A DNA stretch of 64,000 nt from Budorcas taxicolor (Eukaryota; Chordata; Mammalia; Artiodactyla; Bovidae), in assembly GCF_023091745.1 (NCBI RefSeq), contig NC_068910.1:39481272-39545271 (forward strand), in the 5' to 3' direction. A model generated the notes under the pieces. It was not told the DNA's origin. It worked only from the letters and a program-made list of their open reading frames with translations, and searched no databases. Of the stretch, positions 22,205 through 31,990 are shown piece after piece. A program made the translations under genes and the position numbers. How positions within the stretch are numbered: the first letter of the stretch is position 1; each line of letters starts with the position of its first letter.

Positions 22205-22721
22205 CAAGCTCTCTAAGTTTTAATTAATTTTTGCTGTTATTAATATAAACATTTATTGTTTATGGTTGTGCTCTGGCCAATGTACTAGACACGTAAATAC
22301 AACATTTAAGCCAGTCAAGTAGTGATTATACCACTCTTACTGGAGGTTAAATGACTCACCCAGGTTCCCACAGTGAGGAGTTTGGAGTTTGCAAGGAGAG
22401 AAAACGGAAGCTCATTGCAAGTGGTGGGAACAGCCTGGCCTGTTGGGTGCAGAGCTCCTGCAGTCTGGGTTGTGTGTGAGCGTGTGGGGGGAGGGGGGCC
22501 ATTACGGGAGTGGGATACGTGGATATCATCTGTTTTACAGCCTGTTTCTAAAGTCCGTCTTATGTCTAGAGTCCTTAGCTGTACCCTGGCCTCAGTCCTC
22601 TCTGGCAAGTTCCTGCTTCTTTATTCTGCAGTGAGAGTGGGAAGTGCTCCTTACATACTTGTTCCGGACAAGTGACACAAGTGACACAAAAAGGCATGTT
22701 GCTGTTTGTGTGTTTTATTGG
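22205..22721. other. No gene recognised
   Basis: Short overlapping frames on both strands at 22315-22675 carry no known motif. 'agtgacaca' is repeated near 22670-22688. Confidence 0.4.
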
Positions 22722-22928
22722 TTTCCCAGGTGGCTCAGCAGTAAAATATCTGCCTGCCAAGCAGGAGACATGGTTCATTCCCTGGTTCAGGAAGGTCCCC
22801 TGAAGAAAGAAATGGCAACCCACTCCAATATTCTTGCCTGGGAAATCCCATGGACAGAGGAGCCTGGCAGGTTACAGCCATGGGGTTGCAAAAGAATCAG
22901 ACCTGACTCAGCGACTAAACAGCAGCGA
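22722..22928 (+). mobile_element. Bov-tA SINE
   Basis: Sense copy from 'tttcccaggtggctcagcag' to 'gactcagcgactaaacagc'. Full length. Confidence 0.93.
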
Positions 22929-23090
22929 AGTATAATTACTATACGAAGTTGTGTTGGTTTATAGAACAATGTGAATTAACCATAAGTATACATACATCCT
23001 ATCCCTCTTAAGCCTCCCTCCCACCCCTTAATAAAAAGAATTGCTAAGTCATTCTTTTCCCTGAATTAGTAATATTCCATTGTGTATAAG
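22929..23090 (-). mobile_element. L1 fragment
   Basis: 'ttgtgttggtttatagaaca', 'aagtatacatacatcctatc' and 'ctccctcccacccc' match antisense ruminant L1 3' sequence. The same words recur at 53580-53690. Confidence 0.75.
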
Positions 23091-23097
23091 TACTCTT

Positions 23098-23304
23098 TCT
23101 TCTTCTTCTTCTTTTTTTTTTAATATTTATTTATTTATGTATTTGGCTGCACCGGGTCTTAGTTGCAGCATGTGGTATCTGTAGTTCTGGCATGCAAACT
23201 CTTAATTGTGGCAAATGGGGTCTAGTTCCCTGACCAGGGATTGAACCTGGGCCCCCTTCATTGGGAGCATGGAGTCTTAGCCAGTGGACCACCAGCGAAG
23301 TTCC
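23098..23304 (-). mobile_element. CHR-type SINE
   Basis: A TTC/T-rich tail is followed by 'tttggctgcaccgggtctta' and 'tggaccaccagcgaagttcc'. Full length, antisense. Confidence 0.92.
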
Positions 23305-23820
23305 ATGTCACTCTTTGGAAGCAGCCAGTAATCCATTGCTCAATTTTCTTAGATAGAGGAGGGCTGAGATTCTCTCTTCTGCACCACTTTACCCCCAAGA
23401 GAAAGCCATCATGGTAACGATACGATAGCTCTAGTGAGATTTATTCACTTGTGCTTAGACTGGCGAGATTTGTGGATCACTTTAGAAGCGTCTCTGGAAG
23501 GGAACCAGGATATCATCTACTCCATATAACAACAGCTATGCTTCGGTACCTGCTTGATAGGACAGTGTGTAAAGGAGCTCATTTGCACAATGCATTGAAT
23601 TTCCAGTTAAACCTTAATGATAATTAGATGAATTGGATTGTCCCCTATGAAACTGAAAATATCAGTGTTGCTTTCCTTCAGTCTAATGATATAAAATGCG
23701 AAGCAATTTTGGGGGAAGTGTTTTTTCCCTTAGTCCCCTCATCTAGTCTACTTTCATGGTCTTTCCTGTTAAGTAATGTGCATCAAATTTCCCAAAGAAT
23801 AAACACTCACTCCTGTATTT
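23305..23820. other. No gene recognised
   Basis: Unassigned single-copy-like sequence. Confidence 0.4.
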
Positions 23821-23945
23821 GTTGTTGCTCTTGTTCAGTTGTGTCTGACTCTTTGTGACCCCATTGAGTGCAGCACAGCAGGCTTCCCTCTCCTTTACCA
23901 TCTCCTGGAGTTTGCTCAAACTCATGTCCACTAAGGCGGTGCTGT
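23821..23945 (-). mobile_element. BovB 3' tail fragment
   Basis: 'gttcagttgtgtctgactct', 'ctggagtttgctcaaactca' and 'tgtccactaaggcggtg' are antisense BovB 3' sequence. Only the last part is present. Confidence 0.85.
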
Positions 23946-24820
23946 TCTTGTGTATGTAGAGCCTTAAAGACACAAACAGGTCCTATGAAGTGCCCCTTAG
24001 CTTTTTTCTTGTCTGCTGAAGAAGGTAGGCAGCTTCCAGATGAATGTACCACTAGAATAGAAACCCATGTTTATTAAGATTTCCAAACATCCATTAGGTA
24101 ACCAATTATTTCAAACAATTCTTTCTCTTTTATTTTCAAGCATTTTTTTTATGACAGTAAAATAATCTGGACTATCTCTTATTAAAAGTAGATTCTCTCC
24201 CTCTCTCTGCTGTGTTGGGTCTTTAAGACTGTTGAAGCTCTTAAGATCTGAAAAACATTATGCCTATCCCTACTTTAATTGCTATGTTTGAGTCAAAGTA
24301 AAAACAACACTAAAAACTTTCCCCCCCATTTTTTAAATGGAAGTAGAGTTGATGTACAGTATTATGTAAGTTACAGGTATACAACATAGTGACTCACAGA
24401 TGTCAGGAAGGTAACTGACTTGGGGCTGATGGGAGAGTACGTTCTCTTCAGTGACACAGGATCCCTATTGTGTGAAGAAAATTAGAGGTCAGTATTCTCT
24501 TCATCCTTCAAAGTTTAGAGATTTCCAGTCACAAAGGAAAGCTGTAGAGGTATACTGTCATAGATTTGCAGGATATGTCCAGAAAGGTACGTGAAGAGAG
24601 AAAACATTCTTTTTAGTAGGTGAGAAAGCAGTGGGGACTGTGGTGTGGATTATGCTGTTGGAAGAGAGCTGTGGTTGGTGATGTAACATGATGTTCCAGT
24701 GTCTCAGACCCTGATCTGGTGCCCTCTTGACCAACGTGAGTAGTTCTAAGTACCAAGGTCCCTGGGTGGTGGAGGCTGGCACCATCTTGTCATCTTATCT
24801 CAAACTCCTTTTTTTTTTTT
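23946..24820. other. No gene; short L1 fragment
   Basis: 24329-24402 is an antisense old L1 3' piece ('agttgatgtacagtattatg', 'ggtatacaacatagtgactc'). The rest is unassigned. Confidence 0.5.
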
Positions 24821-25028
24821 TAAGATTTGTATTTTGATGTGGACCATTTTTAAAGTCTTTATTGAATTTGTTGCAATATTATTTCTGTTTCACATTTCTT
24901 TTTTTGTTTGGTTTTTTTTTTTGGGGGCTGTGGGGCATGTGCGATCTCAGCTCCCTGACCAGGAATCAAACACACACCCCATGCACTGGAAGGTGAAATC
25001 TTAACCACTGGACCACCAGGGAACTCCC
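24821..25028 (-). mobile_element. CHR-type SINE, long-tail subtype
   Basis: 'gtctttattgaatttgttgc', then 'cagctccctgaccaggaatc' and 'accaccagggaactccct'. Same subtype as 13674-13866. Confidence 0.85.
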
Positions 25029-25312
25029 TCATACTCCTTTTGATTCCTCCTTTCCCCATATTCCTCCACTCATCTGTTATCACTCAGGATGTTCTGGCTC
25101 TGGAATTTTCTGAGTAACAGTAAACCCAAGTCAAACCTGCTTGAACAAAAGAGAAAGTGTTGGTGGCAATGGTGGGAAAAGCTCACTGGGAGGATGGACT
25201 TTGCCCAGGGGCTCCAGTGATGTCGTTGTGAATCTGGTGCTTCTCCAGATCTGGTTTTCTCAGTAAGCAGTTAGTTCAGGCAGGCCCCTCCCATGCAGTA
25301 GCCCTGACTGCC

Positions 25313-26965
25313 TCTAGCTGCCGGGGTCCAGCCCCGGTGGATCCAGGGTGATTCGAAGGTGTGGACGGAGTCAGCGTCTTTGGAAAAATACATATTTACT
25401 CACAGATATAGAGAGATTAGAAATGGATAGTGTAGTAGGAAGATTAGTGGAGAAAAAGAGGCTGAATAACTTGGATTACATGGAATAGCATCCATGCTCC
25501 AGATGGGAATTCAGCCAGAAAAACAGGAGCAAGAAAGAAGCAACATGGGGGAATCAGTCTTTCCAGAAACTGATCCGATTTCTTTATTTTTGGGTTTGCT
25601 TATATACCTTTTGTTACACATAGGGATGAATACAGAGTCATGTGGGAGTCAGCAGTCCTGACCTTTATCAAAATCAGGTGCTTCACATAAATGTATAAAA
25701 AAGGTACATCATCTTCTGGCCATGAGTGAGACCTGCTGACATTTTATGATCCTTTCTTTCTGATAACCAAAAAACTTATTTTTTCCAAGGGTGTTTTTTC
25801 TTAAACCAGACACCACCCTCCAAGTAAAGTTACATTCCTATAGGGTGAGGGTATCATGAGTTACAATCAAGAAAGGAATTTATTTAACCCAAGGTTAACA
25901 GGATTAATCTTAAAGGTTAATACTTATTTCTCCTATATGCTTAAAGGTTAATACTTATTTCTTCCTATATGCTAGTTATATTCATTATAAGGGTAGGGAA
26001 CATGGAGATTTAGCAGCAAACATCAGCCCAACAAATGAAAATCCTTTCATCAATGCTCCCCTTAAGATCTATTTAGTCTTAAGATATGATAAAGTTACAC
26101 TTTTACATAGCAAGGACCCAGTGATTTATAACAAAGTACAGTGATCTATTACAAAAGAGAAAATCCATTAACTCAAAAAGTCTATTATTGCTAACCTTAA
26201 AAACTACTGTATTTCCTTTTCTATAGTCCAAATATATTGATTAATATATTCCCAGGTGCCTAAGGATATGGAGGCCTGGCGGCAATCATTGACTCCACGA
26301 GAAGAAAAAGCCCTACGCTAATTAAGACTCTCAAAATACTCCAAAACTCTCTGTGCTGTTTATGGTTGAGGGGTAGTAAACAATCATGTGGTAGTGGCAG
26401 GAATATGGATAATCCTGTCACACAAGCTAGTCTGTCAGCACAGAGGTTTGACCTGAAACATCCTTGTCCCACCCAGAGCAGGGAATTAGCAGCAATTATT
26501 GACACAACAAATGAAAAACCCTTCACCAATATAATTCCTCACCAACCCACTATACTAGTAATTTCTAACTCCCCCAAATAATTTGCCTTTAATAAGTCTA
26601 AAACATCTCATGCCTCTCAGATTGGGAGGCTGTAAACAATCACATGTGGCCGGACGAACCTATGCAGGTGGGCTAGATAACCTTCAGAGGAGTCTGTAAG
26701 CTGAAACACTCTTGTCACGCCCAAGAATTTTTATTGACTTGGAGCTGCATGTTCACTCCTTCTCTGAGAGAAATGGTTATGGGGGAGAGACCCCTGTAAA
26801 GTCAGAGGTGTAGGTGAGAGCATAAAACAGACTCTGGTTTTGGGGTTAGATGCTTGGGAACAGGGGGTTTCCTGAGGCTTGATCATGCCTTTGCATATGC
26901 CAAGCCTCCTTCCTCATGACCCTTGCCATGGGCGGAGTTCCTCACGCTGGCTCCTGGCATCTAGC
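25313..26965 (+). mobile_element. Solo-type endogenous retrovirus LTR with 6-bp target duplication
   Basis: The LTR runs 25319-26959 (1641 bp), begins TG ('tgccggggtccagccccgg') and ends CA ('ctggctcctggca'). The 6-bp repeats 'tctagc' flank it at 25313-25318 and 26960-26965. A 6-bp duplication is usual for class II (betaretrovirus-like) insertions, and the left end resembles a bovine ERVK LTR family I know as BTLTR1. I see no primer-binding site, gag, pol or env sequence, so this looks like a recombined single LTR. A TATA-like 'cataaaac' lies near 26820. Orientation is inferred from these ends. Confidence 0.82.
26260..26745 (+). repeat. Imperfect direct duplication inside the LTR
   Basis: Two units of roughly 220-260 bp align: each begins 'gcaat.attgac..ca', passes 'gtaaacaatca..atgtgg' (26379 and 26632) and ends '.ctgaaac..tcttgtc.c.cc.aga'. 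A shorter third relative lies near 26005-26060. A smaller tandem, 'aaaggttaatacttatttct', occurs twice at 25911-25970. Confidence 0.65.
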
Positions 26966-27000
26966 CTTGCAACCCAACCTCTCAGCAAACACAGTCAAAG

Positions 27001-27379
27001 CTGTTGCATTTGGATTAGCTAGCATCACGTAAGCTGCTATAACAAACAACCCCCAACAATTAGTTGTCTTGCGTGTAAGAATTTATTTTTCTCTCACATG
27101 ACAGTCTGATGCTGGTGTTCCTAATGGGTGAGTGGCTTTTCTCCATGGAGTGAGGGGTTTCTTCACCATCTTTTAGGGCTCACAGTCCTCTTCATTTAGT
27201 CAGCAAGAGGGTAAAGAAAATGTGGAGAAACCTCATTAATACTTAAAGAATGTGTACTCTGCATCTTCTCACCTTCTTGCAGCAAGAATTGGCCCCATGA
27301 CTAAACGCGGGCCCAAAAAAGATGAAAAATGTAGTCACTGACTAACTGCTTCCTAGAATCAATTCCACATAGTAGAAAG
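27001..27379 (+). repeat. Old dispersed mammalian repeat, unnamed
   Basis: Reads 'ctgctataacaaacaacccc', then 'ctcacatgacagtctgatg', then 'agtcagcaagagggtaaag'. It shares wording with 19365-19510. I recognise the type as common in mammals but cannot name it safely. Confidence 0.5.
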
Positions 27380-27831
27380 GTGGTATGATGTGATTTCTTA
27401 AAGTGTACCGCTTGATGATTTAACATTTGTATACCTTGTGAACTTAACTAATGTATCTATCACCTCACAGTGTCTTTGCTTTTCCCTTTGGTGAGAACAC
27501 TTAAGATTCACTCTTTGCAAGTTTCAAATAAACGATACAGTGTTACTGACTATAGTTATCATACTGTGCATTAGATCCTCAGGACTTACTCACCTTATAA
27601 CTGGAAGTTTTTACCCTTTGACCAACAGCTCCCCATTCCCCATTCCAGTCTACTTTCTACATCTGTAAGTTTAGCTTTCTTAGATTCCACATATAAGTAA
27701 GATCAAACAGTACTTTGTCTTTCTGTGTCTGAGTTAGCTTAGCATGATGTCATTCAGTTTCACTCATCTGCAAACAGAATTTTATTTTTTAATGACTGAA
27801 TAATATTCATATGTGTAATATATACATATAT

Positions 27832-27954
27832 GCTGCTAAGTCGCTTCAGTCATGTCCGACTCTGTGCGACCCTGTGGAGTGCAGCCCACCAGGCTCCTCC
27901 ATCCGTGGGATTTTCCAGGCAAGAGTACTGGAGTGGGTTGCCATTGCCTTCTCC
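27832..27954 (-). mobile_element. Bov-A monomer SINE
   Basis: Antisense single unit from 'gctgctaagtcgcttcagtc' to 'gggttgccattgccttctcc'. It sits inside the L1 fragment and directly abuts the tetranucleotide array on its 5' side. Confidence 0.92.
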
Positions 27955-27976
27955 TATCTATCTATCTATCTATCTG

Positions 27977-28023
<47 letters not shown>

Positions 28024-28030
28024 GTATATC
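27955..28030. repeat. (TATC)n microsatellite
   Basis: About 18 TATC units with two TGTC/TGTA interruptions. The pure core is long enough to be highly variable. Confidence 0.95.
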
Positions 28031-28510
28031 TCTCACATTTTCTGACAGAGGAATGGATGAAGAACATATACATACATATATATCACATTTTCTTCATCTG
28101 TTCCTCTGTCAGCAGACATTTAGGTTGTTTTTACATTTTGACTGTTGTGAATACTGCTGCAGTAAGCATGGGAGTAGAGATGCCTTTTCCAGATCCTGAT
28201 TTCATTTCCTTTGGATATACACCCAGAGGTGGAATGGCAGGATCATATGGCACTTCTGTTTTTAACTTTTCAGGAACTTCCAAATTCTCTGAAATTAAGT
28301 CTTAGATGGGTTTGGGTCATATCCTTATTCTTGAATTAATAACAATGTCTAAGGAAATGAAGTTCATTCATCCATTCTGTCTTCCATTCGATAAATTGTT
28401 ATGACAGCTATTATGTGCCAAACATGATTCTCAACTCTGGGAAAACAGATCACAGTCCATATATTTTCTAGTGATGCCAGATAAACAATTTAAATATATA
28501 ACATTTTAGA

Positions 28511-28604
28511 TCAGTTCAGTCGCTCAATTGTGTCTGACTCTTTGTGACCCTGTGGACTGCATGCAGCATGTCAGGCTTTCCTGTCCATCCTCAACTCCTG
28601 AAAC
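28511..28604 (-). mobile_element. BovB 3' tail fragment
   Basis: 'gttcagtcgctcaattgtgt' to 'cctgtccatcctcaactcc' is antisense BovB terminal sequence, about 95 bp. Confidence 0.85.
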
Positions 28605-28668
28605 ATTTTAGATGGTGCTATGATACACAGTAAAGTAAGAAGGAGGGTAGAGAATACTGGGGAGTTGC

Positions 28669-28790
28669 TTTTTTTTTTTTTTGACCATACCATGTGACAT
28701 CTGGGGATCTTAGTTCCCCGACCAGGGAATGAACCAAAACCCTCTGTGGTGGGAGTGCAGGTTCTTAACCACTGGACGGCCAGGGAAGTC
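28669..28790 (-). mobile_element. CHR-type SINE, short
   Basis: A T-run is followed by 'cttagttccccgaccaggga' and 'ggccagggaagtc'. Truncated antisense copy. Confidence 0.87.
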
Positions 28791-29340
28791 TTGGAATTTT
28801 TGGCTGAGTGTCACAGAAGGCTTTGCTGTGAAGTTGCTGTCTGAACAAGGATTTGAAGATGAAGGAGCGAGCCAGGCAGATATGGGGGAAAGTGCTCTGG
28901 AAAGAGAGAATGACCAGTGCAAAGCTTCCAGGCAGGAGCAAGCCTGGCATTTCCGTGGAAAAGCAAGCAGGCCAGTGTGGCTGAAAAAGAGTGAGCTGGG
29001 GGGAAAGAAATAGGAGGAGAGGCCAAAGGCTTAGGAGAAGGCGTGCCAGGTAGAACTTCACTGGCCATTGAAAGGACTTTGGCTTTTACACATGAGATGG
29101 GTAGTTTGGGGAGGGTTTTGAGCAAAGGAATGACATGATGTGAATTAGGTTTCAAAGTTATTCCTCTGACTCCTCTTGAAAATAGATGACAGAAGAGACT
29201 AGGAAAGTTACGGGAAAGGCAAATATATTCACCCAGTGATGAAATGATGTTGACCTAGATCAGGATGGCAAAGGCGGAAAGAGAAGTGGCCAGATTTTAG
29301 GTATCTTTTGAAGATAAAATGAATTATGCTGATTAACCAC
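28791..29340. other. No gene; old dispersed repeat
   Basis: Overlapping short frames at 28729-29155 on both strands are unlikely to be coding. Wording such as 'gagcaaaggaatgacatgat' indicates an old dispersed repeat related to 17990-18300. Confidence 0.45.
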
Positions 29341-29430
29341 TCTTGAGAAACTTTTTGTTTTTGCTTTTGATTTTGTATTGGGGTATAGCCCACTAATAAT
29401 GTTGTGATAGTTTCAGGTGAACAGCGAAGG
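29341..29430 (-). repeat. Short L1 fragment
   Basis: 'ttttgtattggggtatagcc' and 'gttgtgatagtttcaggtga' fit antisense L1 3' sequence. Confidence 0.6.
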
Positions 29431-29450
29431 GAGTCGGCCAGATCTGTGGA

Positions 29451-29771
29451 AAAGTTAGTCCCTCAGTCACGTCCGACTCTTTGCGACACCATAGACTGTA
29501 GCCCATCAGGCTCCTCTGTCCACTGGGGATTCTCCAGGCAAGAATACTGGAGTGGGTTGCCATTCCCTTCTCCGGGGCATCTTCCTGACTCAAGGATCAA
29601 ACCCAGCTCTCCTGAATTGCAGGCAGATTCTTTACCATCTGAGCCACCAGGGAAGTCCAAGAATACTGGAGTGGGTTGCCATTCCCTTCTCCAAGGCATC
29701 TTCCCGTCTCAAGGATCAAACCCAGCTCTCCTGCATTGCAGGCAGATTCTTTACCATCTGAGCTACCAGGT
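29451..29771 (-). mobile_element. Bov-tA SINE with 119-bp internal tandem duplication
   Basis: A full Bov-tA copy is extended by a second copy of its tRNA-side portion. The block 29540-29658 is repeated at 29659-29770 at about 95% identity, both starting 'aagaatactggagtgggttg' and ending near 'gagc.accagg'. Confidence 0.93.
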
Positions 29772-31625
29772 CATACATATTCTAAATGTATCCATTCTTT
29801 GGAAGGCATGTTTGTTTGTTTGTTTGTTTTTTTCTGGAGCCAGGAAAGTGGAGTCAATACATCTCAGCAGCATGGAAGTCAGATAAATGTTTTCTTAATG
29901 AAAACTTGAGGTACTCCCACAAGAGGAATGGAATAGTGATGGGGCACTTCTCAGTCAAGATGGACAGACCAGATTCTGTTCCAGTAAAAATCAACCTCAA
30001 AACCTGAGTAGTTGAATGCCATGGAGTTGTACTTTTTGCGCCAGCTGCATGTCCAGCGCAGGTTACCGGGGACTCTGTGCTTGTGATAGCAATTTGGTGT
30101 GTTACCCATACTACCTGGACCTTAGACATGTGGAGGCCAGGAGAGAGGGAGGGGAAAGACTTTTCTGTCTTGTTATCCTCACTGCTCCTTGAGGGAGAAC
30201 AGAGAGCCCCATGCAGGGCTAGACTCCAGAAGCACCGGGGTGGTCATGGGTAGAGAGAGGGGAGGGGACAGAGGACAAACCCTCCTTGTGGTTTCTGTGT
30301 GATGGACAGGAGGAGGCACGCCGAGGGGTTTCAGGACTGGCTAATTGGAATACTTTAGGTGGGTTCTGCAGCACAGGGCTCTCCTTCATTGTCTGGGACT
30401 GGGCCCCAGATGCATTGGGGTGGGTCTGTGGTGGCTTGGAGTGTGAGGGCCCAATAAGGGAGGTCATTAGGGGTGTGGACCTAGGAGGCTGTTCCAGAAG
30501 GGGAATTGACTGGCCTTTGGCTAGGGCCTGGGTCATCCAAGCAAACAAATGATATTATAGTCAAGAGAGTCAGGCTGCCAGAAATTCTACCATTTCAACG
30601 TGGTGCCTCAGGGCTGGTTATCATCAAGAGAATGGTGTACTGGCTCTTAAATGCTTCATCAAAAGAGACTCATGATACTTCCTATGATGTTAGCTGGTCC
30701 CAACTATGTTGAAGAGGTTGTGTGTCTGGAGGGAGAGGAGAACCAGAAATCCTGGTGAGCATTTGTACAGTCTACCCCAGGAGTCAAACCGAACAGATAT
30801 CCACCGTATATGCCGTGTTTTCCAACATCACATCATCTGTTTACTTTTCTTATACTCCAGTCATTCATCTTCGGTAATCTACTCATCCTCTGAGACCTTG
30901 CCCTAAAGACCTTTCCTCTATATCTGATTCCTCTGTAATTGCCCTTTCTCATCTTCCCAGCAAATACTTATTTTTCCTTCCTCTGTGTTCCAACAGCAGG
31001 TGATTTATGGCAGCTTAAAAATGTATTTCTGATTCTGAAGTTAGCACAGCGCTAGTTATCTATTGTGCTCAGTGAACCAACCCCCAAGCCCAGTGACCTA
31101 TGAAAACAATGATCATTTATATTACTCACATATATATTTGTAATCATTTATCCTGCTCCCCTATGTTTGTGATGTGGCCAGGGGTCAATGGGGCAGGCTG
31201 TGTCTCTTCCATGAGGTATCAGCTCCAGTGGGTCAGTGGGGTCCAGATGGATCTAAAGGTTCACTCACGTGCTGGCAGGTGAGAGCTGGGCTTCTCCCCA
31301 GGGCAGTTTTGGCTTCTTCACAGCATGGTGGCTGGGTTAAAGAAGGGAGCATCCAGACAGAGTCAGGTGACAGTCATGTTGATTTTTAACACATTATTGA
31401 CTGCAGACCTATTGATAGACCTTTTATTACCTGAATGTTACTGACCAGAGATGTTATCAACACATTTTTAGAGAGTGTTACAATTAACATCACCATTCAG
31501 AGTTGTTTGAGTTTATAATTGATCAAGGATTCATCATACAACTTATAATTGTCATTATCATTCACATTGTGTTCCATTAGGTTTTTATTCCATTGTGGAT
31601 ATTACGAACATTAATTTTTTAAAAA
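29772..31625. other. No gene; L2-like and other old repeat sequence
   Basis: 30840-30990 is L2-like in wording ('ctgagaccttgccctaaaga'). 31045-31380 resembles a common old repeat with 'gctagttatctattgtgctc', unnamed. Frames at 30219-30552 on both strands have no known motif. (GTTT)n occurs near 29808-29827. Confidence 0.45.
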
Positions 31626-31990
31626 TTGATGCATCATAATAGTTTAAGTGAAGAAGAGTTTTCCAGTGAATATCATGCAGATAGTTTCTCTAATTGTCCG
31701 AGTCACATACATACTAGTGTCTCAGAAGATGATAGTTCTGCAGAGTGTAGTTCTGATTCAGACAGTGTGAGTAATAGACCAACAAAAAGACAAAATACCT
31801 TGGTGACTGATTCTGACATGGAAAGTAAAAAGGAAACTCACAGTGCTGGAGGATGCTCGTTTGCTTCCACAGAAGAGTGGATTGCAGACAACATTTCATG
31901 AAAATTGGAAGACTTTAGAGGTGTGTCAGGTATACCTACTGAATGTAACAAGCAGTAAAGTATTAGGGAAATAACAGAATTAATTTTTGG
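31626..31990 (+). pseudogene. Possible piggyBac-type transposase N-terminal fossil
   Basis: A 91-codon open frame starts at 31626 and encodes an acidic, Ser-rich chain ('SEEEFSSEYHADSFSN', 'SEDDSSAECSSDSDSVSN') followed by 'STEEWIADNIS' and a TGA. Reading on in the same frame gives 'KLEDFRGVSGIPTECNKQ', a TAA, 'SIREITELIFG' and a TAG. The acidic Ser-rich start followed by 'F.G..GI' and 'E..ELIFG' resembles the beginning of the DDE_Tnp_1_7 (piggyBac-derived) domain. I see no catalytic Asp region downstream, so it is at most an N-terminal remnant with in-frame stops. A chance acidic frame is the alternative. Confidence 0.45.

Larger units (their letters stand above)
27380..28305 (-). mobile_element. 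Old L1 fragment, interrupted
   Basis: Antisense L1 3' sequence: 'actgactatagttatcatac', 'gattccacatataagtaaga', 'gactgaataatattcatatg', and after the interruption 'tttggatatacacccagagg'. A Bov-A SINE and a (TATC)n array (27832-28030) split it. Confidence 0.88.

Noticed and set aside
27811..28305. 164-codon open frame
   Set aside because: It is a chain of L1, SINE and (TATC)n sequence; the microsatellite gives an artificial repetitive peptide.
29451..29771. CRISPR-like regular repeats
   Set aside because: Only two copies, no short spacers and clearly SINE sequence; the genome is mammalian.
30219..30552. Opposed frames of 88 and 109 codons
   Set aside because: Overlap on both strands with no motif; likely chance in GC-richer sequence.
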